This document shows positions 9,882 through 14,928 of a stretch of 29,997 nt of DNA, in pieces. The translations under genes were made by a program, and so were the position numbers. Numbering within the stretch: the stretch's first letter is position 1; every line of letters begins with the position of its first letter. The notes below the pieces were generated by a model. It did not search any database and was not told the origin of the DNA. It saw only the letters and a list, made by a program, of their open reading frames with translations. The stretch spans positions 1 to 29,997 of the forward strand of contig DIST01000046.1 in assembly GCA_002421645.1 (NCBI GenBank), read 5' to 3'. This DNA comes from Flavobacterium sp. UBA6203. Its GTDB lineage: Bacteria > Bacteroidota > Bacteroidia > Flavobacteriales > Flavobacteriaceae.

Positions 9882-10214
9882 TTAGATTTTTATTTTTTTG
9901 ACGGTTTTTAAAATTTTTGGCGAATGACTTCCGTGAAAAGCTCGTAAAACTTCAATTCTATTGGTGCGAATTCTGTAAATAATTAAGTACGAGCCTAAAA
10001 TAATGTTGCGATAGATTTTAGTTTTGGTTTCCAAATGACGACATTCAGGATGAAGTAGGTATTCGGTTTCTAACCTTTGAACGATAGATTTAATTTCTTG
10101 ATAAAAGTAAATGGCAGCTTTTTCACCAAACGTAGCTTCACCATATTCAAAAATATCTTGAATATCATAGAGATAAAAAGAAGAACGAACTACTTCTTTC
10201 TGTTTAGCCTCCAT
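9882..10214 (-). CDS. RelE/ParE-family toxin
   Basis: A 110-residue protein of the type II RelE/ParE toxin superfamily. It shows the amphipathic N-terminal helices (VVRSSFYLYDIQDIFEYGEA, then FGEKAAIYFYQEIKSIVQRL). The family's C-terminal beta-sheet follows: CRHLETKTKIYRNIILG, SYLIIYRIRTNRIEVLRAFH, then GSHSP. ParE members poison DNA gyrase and RelE members cleave mRNA; the sequence alone does not decide, but the YLIIYRI...IEVLRAFHGSHSP end looks ParE-like. Its start lies 25 bases inside the upstream 54-residue antitoxin candidate, the antitoxin-first order normal for such modules. Confidence 0.85.
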   Translation of the reverse strand: MEAKQKEVVRSSFYLYDIQDIFEYGEATFGEKAAIYFYQEIKSIVQRLETEYLLHPECRHLETKTKIYRNIILGSYLIIYRIRTNRIEVLRAFHGSHSPKILKTVKKIKI

Positions 10215-10354
10215 TCTTCAAATCTTTTTTCAAACTCTTTTTCAGTCAAAAACGGACCATTTTCCGCTTCTTTGATTAAGTCAGCGAATGCTTTTTGAGA
10301 CATCGGTTTGCCTGGAATAGCAAGATTTTTATTTTTTTTATCGGCAGTTTTCAT
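10190..10354 (-). CDS. Small putative antitoxin, 54 residues
   Basis: A short ORF translated by hand from the ATG at 10354 to TAG at 10190-10192. It begins MKTADKKNKNLAIPGKPMSQ and ends EKRFEEWRLNRKK. It is highly charged, with a probable helix (KAFADLIKEAENG) and a second one (EKEFEKRFEEW) that could wrap around a toxin. I do not recognise a DNA-binding domain (no clear ribbon-helix-helix, PHD/YefM or HTH signature). The functional call rests on position: it sits immediately before a ParE/RelE toxin on the same strand and overlaps it by 25 bases. A weak -7-like box (TATTTTTA) lies at 10377-10384. Confidence 0.7.
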   Translation of the reverse strand: MKTADKKNKNLAIPGKPMSQKAFADLIKEAENGPFLTEKEFEKRFEEWRLNRKK

Positions 10355-10376
10355 TTGAGTAGAAATTTATGCTACG

Positions 10377-10384
10377 TAAAAATA
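10377..10384 (-). promoter_or_regulatory. Weak -7-like box before antitoxin-toxin pair
   Basis: Reads TATTTTTA on the minus strand, differing from TAnnTTTG only in the last base, 22 bases before the antitoxin ATG. If real, it gives the module its own promoter downstream of truB. Confidence 0.35.
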
Positions 10385-10422
10385 AGAAATAATTTGTTTA
10401 TAAACTTCAGATTCAGAATATT

Positions 10423-11112
10423 TTAACTTAAAGATTCTTCAAAATTATCAGGATTAATTGCGTTTTCAACCGAATAATCGCCAATTTTTGTTCTTCGAAG
10501 CGCCGTTAAATGTCCGCCCGATTGCATGGCTAATCCAAAGTCAAACGCTAACGAACGAATGTAAGTTCCTTTGCTACATTTTACTCTAAAATCGATTTCT
10601 GGTAATTGAATTCGAGTGATTTCAAATTCGTAAATAGTAGTTTTTCTGGATTGAATTTCAACTTCTTCACCAGCTCGTGCGTGTTCGTACAAACGTTTTC
10701 CGTCTTTTTTAATGGCAGAAAAAACAGGTGGTTTTTGGTCGATTTCACCTAAAAACTGTTTTGTGGTTTCCAAAATCAATTCTTCGGTAATATGTTCGGT
10801 TGGAAAAGTAGCGTCAATTTCAGTTTCTAAATCGTAAGATGGAGTAGTAGCTCCAACCATTATAGTTCCAGTATATTCTTTGGCTTGCGCTTGAATTTCG
10901 TTAATGCTTTTGGTGAATTTTCCTGTGCAAATAATCAATAAACCAGTTGCCAACGGATCTAAAGTTCCAGCGTGACCTATTTTGAATTTCTTTGGTAAGT
11001 CGTATTTGCGTTTTAAAATGTATTTCAATTTATTCACCGCTTGAAAAGAAGACCATTTCAAAGGTTTGTCTATTAAAAGTACTTTTCCTGCTAAAAATTC
11101 TTCGGCACTCAT
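10423..11112 (-). CDS. truB: tRNA pseudouridine(55) synthase
   Basis: Isomerises U55 to pseudouridine in the T-loop of tRNAs. The catalytic motif is HAGTLDPLATGLL with the nucleophilic Asp52; DKPLKWSSFQAVNKLK and RCSKGTYIRSLA-like (here VKCSKGTYIRSLAFDFG) segments are also typical. The protein has 229 residues against about 310 in E. coli: it lacks the C-terminal PUA-type extension, a short form usual in Bacteroidetes, so I do not consider it truncated. Its ATG overlaps the uppP stop (TAATG), showing translational coupling; it is the last gene of the ftsX-DUF3098-uppP-truB operon. Confidence 0.96.
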   Translation of the reverse strand: MSAEEFLAGKVLLIDKPLKWSSFQAVNKLKYILKRKYDLPKKFKIGHAGTLDPLATGLLIICTGKFTKSINEIQAQAKEYTGTIMVGATTPSYDLETEIDATFPTEHITEELILETTKQFLGEIDQKPPVFSAIKKDGKRLYEHARAGEEVEIQSRKTTIYEFEITRIQLPEIDFRVKCSKGTYIRSLAFDFGLAMQSGGHLTALRRTKIGDYSVENAINPDNFEESLS

Positions 11113-11921
11113 TATTTATATAAATTAAAGTACACTAATAAAAGAATTCCAGCTACAATACGATACCATCCCCAAGGTTTGAAACCGTATTTTTTGATGA
11201 TTTCTATAAAAAACTTAATAGCTAAAACCGCTACAATAAAAGCCACAACATTTCCAATGATGAACATTTTTGTGTTTTCGGGTGTTTTTAAAATCAATTC
11301 GTATCCTTTCAAACCACTTGCTTCATACGATTTTAAAAAAATAGAATAACAGGTAACCGCTAACATGGTCGGTACTGCTAAAAAGAATGAAAATTCAGCT
11401 GCTGCTTGTCGTGACAACCCTTGTTGCATGCCGCCAATAATACTTGCTGCACTTCGGCTGGTACCAGGCATCATAGCTAAGCATTGCCAAAAACCAATAG
11501 TTACTGCTTTTTTTATGGTAATGTCTTCTTCTTTAAAGATGGTAGGATTTTTGAAAAATTTATCAACAAATAACAGAATTACTCCACCTATGATAAGTAC
11601 AACAGCAATTGGTGTTGGATGTTCTAAAACCGCTTCAATTTTATCATCAAATAGTTTACCCAAGATTAAGGCTGGGATAACTGCAAAGGCTAATTTAATA
11701 AAGAATTGAAATTTCGAGAAATCGAAAAATTTCTTCCAATACAAAACTACAACTGCTAAAATGGCTCCAAATTGAATGGAAACTTGAAACAGTTTGGTAA
11801 ATTCCTCTTTTTCAATTCCAAAATAAGAACTCGTAAAAATCATGTGTCCCGTTGAAGAAACGGGTAAGTATTCCGTTAGACCTTCAATGATGGCAATGAT
11901 AATAGCTTGTAAAATATCCAT
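11112..11921 (-). CDS. uppP: Undecaprenyl-diphosphatase
   Basis: Integral inner-membrane phosphatase (BacA family) that dephosphorylates undecaprenyl pyrophosphate to recycle the lipid carrier for peptidoglycan and other surface polymers; high dosage gives bacitracin resistance. The 269-residue sequence shows both signature regions: EGLTEYLPVSSTGH (residues 13-26, with the two essential Glu) and PGTSRSAASIIGG (about residues 151-163). Multiple hydrophobic segments are evident and the length is standard. It overlaps truB by one base and starts 6 bases after DUF3098. Confidence 0.97.
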   Translation of the reverse strand: MDILQAIIIAIIEGLTEYLPVSSTGHMIFTSSYFGIEKEEFTKLFQVSIQFGAILAVVVLYWKKFFDFSKFQFFIKLAFAVIPALILGKLFDDKIEAVLEHPTPIAVVLIIGGVILLFVDKFFKNPTIFKEEDITIKKAVTIGFWQCLAMMPGTSRSAASIIGGMQQGLSRQAAAEFSFFLAVPTMLAVTCYSIFLKSYEASGLKGYELILKTPENTKMFIIGNVVAFIVAVLAIKFFIEIIKKYGFKPWGWYRIVAGILLLVYFNLYK

Positions 11922-11927
11922 AAAGTG

Positions 11928-12167
11928 TTACTTCTTCGGATTTTTTAAAATCGAATAAATTGTAATTCCAAATCCAATTAAAACTACGGTTGGAGCTAAA
12001 CGAATTCTTCTGAAACTAAATAATTCTTCACCATTGAATACATTTGGATCTTCGCTTCCGCCACCACTCATTAAAAGAAATCCTAAGCCAATTACAGCTA
12101 ATCCAACTAAAAGAATTTTGTAGTTTACTTTGTCAAAAAGAAATTCAGGTTTGTTGTTATTTTCCAT
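11928..12167 (-). CDS. DUF3098 small membrane protein
   Basis: A 79-residue protein of the Bacteroidetes-specific DUF3098 family. Two membrane segments are visible (about residues 17-34, ILLVGLAVIGLGFLLMSGGG, and 58-73, TVVLIGFGITIYSIL), joined by a polar loop containing EDPNVFNGEELFSFRR, the family's recurring feature. It lies between ftsX and uppP in an arrangement conserved across the phylum. Its role is unknown; the context suggests envelope assembly or division. Confidence 0.88.
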   Translation of the reverse strand: MENNNKPEFLFDKVNYKILLVGLAVIGLGFLLMSGGGSEDPNVFNGEELFSFRRIRLAPTVVLIGFGITIYSILKNPKK

Positions 12168-12208
12168 TTTTATATTTTTTTAATTCACTGAACATTATTC
12201 AATGAATA

Positions 12209-13084
12209 CTAATAAAGATCGTCTGTTTTTAAATTCAAGAAACGTTGTGTAGCAAAAAAGGTACTAATCCAGGTAATTAGAATTCCAATTCCTAAAACAC
12301 CAGTAATTACAATACCAAGCGAAACGTAATCTTTTGCAATGCCTAAACTTGGGAATATGCCATCTACATAAATAGCTAAAGCGATAATTCCGATGATAGC
12401 TAATCCAGAACCAATTAATCCTAGTTTAATACTTCTCCAAATAAAAGGTTTTCTAATGAACGATTTTGTCGCTCCTACCATCTGCATGGTTTTGATAGTA
12501 AAACGGTGAGAATAAATCGATAATCGCATAGAGCTATTGATTAACAACATCGCTACAACCGTTAAAATTCCGCTGATGATTAAAATCCAAAACGTGATTT
12601 TTGTTACGTTTTCGTTTACCATGTCAACCAATTCTTTATCGTAGATAATTTCCGAAACCATTTCGTTTTTACGAATGTTACGCTCAATTTTCTTGATGCT
12701 ATCTGCATTAACGTAATCTCCTTTTAAGTGAATGTCAAATGAATTTTGAAGTGGATTGAATCCTAAAAACTCCATAAAATCTTTTCCAACGATGTCCACA
12801 TTGTTTTTAGCCGCGCTATCCTTGTGAACAAAAGCATATTCTTTGATGAATTTAGCGTTTTTTAATTCCGTGTCAAAAGCGCTAATAGTGGAATCTTTTG
12901 CATCGTTATCAAAGAAAACAGTCATAGGTATATTTTCTTTAAAATCATTAGTAATCTTTTTCGAATTAATTACAAAAAGTCCTAAAGCTCCTAATAGGAA
13001 CAATACTAAAAAGATACTCAATACTACCGAAAAGTAAGAAGATATCAAACGTCGTTTGTTGTAATTTTCAAAAGATGATGCCAT
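12209..13084 (-). CDS. ftsX: Cell division ABC-transporter permease FtsX
   Basis: Membrane component of the FtsEX complex, which couples ATP hydrolysis by FtsE to activation of periplasmic amidases during septation. The 291-residue sequence has the FtsX pattern: one N-terminal membrane segment (about residues 18-39), a periplasmic domain with SIFL...IPMTVFFDNDAKDS, and three C-terminal segments (roughly 164-186, 212-236, 254-277). The MQMVGATKSFIRKPFIWRS coupling stretch lies between them. ftsE is not in the window, as is common in Bacteroidetes. First gene of the four-gene operon; only a weak TATTTTTA -7-like box is seen upstream. Confidence 0.95.
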   Translation of the reverse strand: MASSFENYNKRRLISSYFSVVLSIFLVLFLLGALGLFVINSKKITNDFKENIPMTVFFDNDAKDSTISAFDTELKNAKFIKEYAFVHKDSAAKNNVDIVGKDFMEFLGFNPLQNSFDIHLKGDYVNADSIKKIERNIRKNEMVSEIIYDKELVDMVNENVTKITFWILIISGILTVVAMLLINSSMRLSIYSHRFTIKTMQMVGATKSFIRKPFIWRSIKLGLIGSGLAIIGIIALAIYVDGIFPSLGIAKDYVSLGIVITGVLGIGILITWISTFFATQRFLNLKTDDLY

Positions 13085-13102
13085 ATAATTCTATTTAAGC
13101 CG

Positions 13103-13110
13103 TAAAAATA
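13103..13110 (-). promoter_or_regulatory. Weak -7-like box before ftsX operon
   Basis: Reads TATTTTTA on the minus strand, one base off TAnnTTTG, 18 bases before the ftsX ATG. The distance fits, but the match is imperfect. Confidence 0.35.
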
Positions 13111-13173
13111 GTAAAGAAATTTTGTTTACATAGAATATAACAACAAAGTTTTAACTTTAGTATTTATAATCAG

Positions 13174-13181
13174 TAAATTTG
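13174..13181 (+). promoter_or_regulatory. WG-repeat gene -7 promoter box
   Basis: Reads TAAATTTG, an exact TAnnTTTG match, 19 bases before the ATG at 13201. Confidence 0.6.
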
Positions 13182-13200
13182 AAGCTTTAAATTCATAAAA

Positions 13201-14856
13201 ATGACATTACGATTTAAGATTTCGGCACTTTTATTCTTTTTTGCACTAAGCTTAACGGCACAAGAAAATATTTTTCCTTACCGAGAAGGCAATTTATGGG
13301 GTTTGTGTGATGAAAATGCAAAGGTTTTAGTTGCACCAAAATACGATGCAATAAAAAAAGACAGAAGTAAAGGGACTACTTTTTTTGAAGCTTCTTTAGG
13401 AAATAGTTCGGGAGTTTACATAGGTTCCAAAAATGTAATTCCTGTTGAATTTCAAAAATTGCAGTATGTGTCAACTAATCTGATAATTGCGGTTAAAAAA
13501 GGAGTTGATAAAAAAGAAATCAGCTATTTATACAACACTAAAGGGGAATTACTAATTAATCAACCGCTTTCTTATTTAAAAGGAATTAAGGCAAATGACA
13601 AACGTTATGATACTACTTTTATTATTGGATTTTATATAAAGGATTTAGAAGGAAGAGAATCGTTAGTAAATTTGGATTATTACAATGATAACAAGTTAAG
13701 TTATGTGTTAAAAGATGTTTTTTCGATAGAATTAGACAATAAAAAATCAAAAGAAGAATTAGCCATCGCTTATGTAAAACAAAATGCAACAAGCACTGTT
13801 GAAACTAAATATTTTAAAGTAGAAGAAAGTCGAATCATTCTTTTAGATAACAAAAAAGACAGTCAGTATATTCAAGAAAACATAGGGCCAAAAAAGAAAA
13901 AAGAAGGATATAACAATTACGATGATAATATTGCAGTTCCAAATATAGATAGTGAAATGGTTGTTGAAGAATCTAGAGCTTTTTCAGGAACTGGTTCTGG
14001 AAGTGGAGATGGACCAGGAAGCGGAAAAACCATCAGAAAAAAGCCAAAAGGAACTTCGTACTACAAATATGTTTTAAAAGACAATCAAATAGAAATTGAA
14101 GTTTCAAACAATGTTAAAAAAAATGTAAAGCTTGTAAAGTTTCCTGTTAAAACAGATAAAATAGAAGTTTTCAAAACAAAAGGAGTAATTACCGATGAAA
14201 AAACCATTGCGGATACTTTAAAAACCTATTTCAATTATATTATTTATCAAAAGAAGAATAAATTTGGTTTAGTGTATCAATTCCCATTTCAAAAAAGTGT
14301 GGAGTATGATTTTCTTGAGCCTATGAAATCTGAAAAAAAATATGATTCAGGTTTTAAAAATTATTATAAAGTTGGAGTGTTGGATAAAAAAACAAAAATC
14401 ATGAAATATGGTGTTATTGATGCTAATCATGCTTTTATTCTGCCTGCTGAATATGACGATATTAAAATGGGCTACACTATAACATCATCATTTAAAGAGC
14501 AAGTGTTTTTGGTTAAGAAAAACAACTTGTTTGGATTGGTTTCTGAAAAGAAAGAAGTCAAATTACCGATTGAATTTGATAGTATCACATTTAATTCGGA
14601 AAGTCCAAGTTTCTTGAAAGTTAAAAAAGGAAACCAACATTCGGCTTATATCAGTTATTACAGTAATTCGGATTATGTGTTGACATTGCTTCCTAACTAT
14701 TTCAATTATCCAGTTAGAGAAATTAAATACACCATTAGTAGTGGTAAAAAAGGAATATCCTTGTTGGAAGCAATAGAATACATCGCATTAGAAGACGAAA
14801 ACAAAAACTTCAAAGGCTACGCCAATCCAAACGGAACACTATATTTTAAAGATTAG
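13201..14856 (+). CDS. Exported WG-repeat protein
   Basis: A 551-residue protein with a signal peptide (MTLRFKISALLFFFALSLTA). At least four degenerate WG (KWG)-type repeats are visible: FPYREGNLWGLCDENAKVLV near residue 25, KKNKFGLVYQF near 351, KYGVIDANHAFILPAEYDDI near 402, and KKNNLFGLVSEKKEVKLPIE near 439. Each pairs a W/F-G-hydrophobic turn with a 'P-x-x-[YF]-D' end. Between the first repeat and the C-terminal cluster lies a Gly/Ser-rich linker (GTGSGSGDGPGSG, near residue 264) that separates two halves. WG repeats are thought to form a beta-propeller-like scaffold; substrate or partner is unknown. It is flanked by its own -7 box and by the leuS promoter, so it is probably a single-gene unit. 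Confidence 0.75.
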   Translation: MTLRFKISALLFFFALSLTAQENIFPYREGNLWGLCDENAKVLVAPKYDAIKKDRSKGTTFFEASLGNSSGVYIGSKNVIPVEFQKLQYVSTNLIIAVKKGVDKKEISYLYNTKGELLINQPLSYLKGIKANDKRYDTTFIIGFYIKDLEGRESLVNLDYYNDNKLSYVLKDVFSIELDNKKSKEELAIAYVKQNATSTVETKYFKVEESRIILLDNKKDSQYIQENIGPKKKKEGYNNYDDNIAVPNIDSEMVVEESRAFSGTGSGSGDGPGSGKTIRKKPKGTSYYKYVLKDNQIEIEVSNNVKKNVKLVKFPVKTDKIEVFKTKGVITDEKTIADTLKTYFNYIIYQKKNKFGLVYQFPFQKSVEYDFLEPMKSEKKYDSGFKNYYKVGVLDKKTKIMKYGVIDANHAFILPAEYDDIKMGYTITSSFKEQVFLVKKNNLFGLVSEKKEVKLPIEFDSITFNSESPSFLKVKKGNQHSAYISYYSNSDYVLTLLPNYFNYPVREIKYTISSGKKGISLLEAIEYIALEDENKNFKGYANPNGTLYFKD

Positions 14857-14876
14857 TTTTATAAAAGTTTTATAAA
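14855..14876 (+). repeat. 11-bp tandem direct repeat upstream of leuS
   Basis: Two exact head-to-tail copies of AGTTTTATAAA (14855-14865 and 14866-14876), each containing a TTTTATAAA(A) palindrome, immediately ahead of the leuS -7 box. Copy 1 starts on the last two bases of the WG-repeat gene's stop codon. Confidence 0.8.
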
Positions 14877-14879
14877 ACG

Positions 14880-14887
14880 TATTTTTG
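14880..14887 (+). promoter_or_regulatory. leuS -7 promoter box
   Basis: Reads TATTTTTG followed by CACC, an exact TAnnTTTG match, 41 bases upstream of the leuS ATG. Confidence 0.6.
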
Positions 14888-14928
14888 CACCTTTATTTTT
14901 CGGATAAAACCGATAACAGAAAACTGAC

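Noticed and set aside
11365..11709. 114-codon open frame antisense to uppP
   Set aside because: It lies wholly within a well-conserved membrane-protein gene, has no promoter box or recognisable domain, and is compositionally a shadow.
13987..14032. Walker A-like GDGPGSGKT in the WG-repeat protein
   Set aside because: The position that must be Gly or Ala five residues before GK is Asp, it sits in a low-complexity linker of a secreted protein, and no Walker B or other NTPase motif follows.
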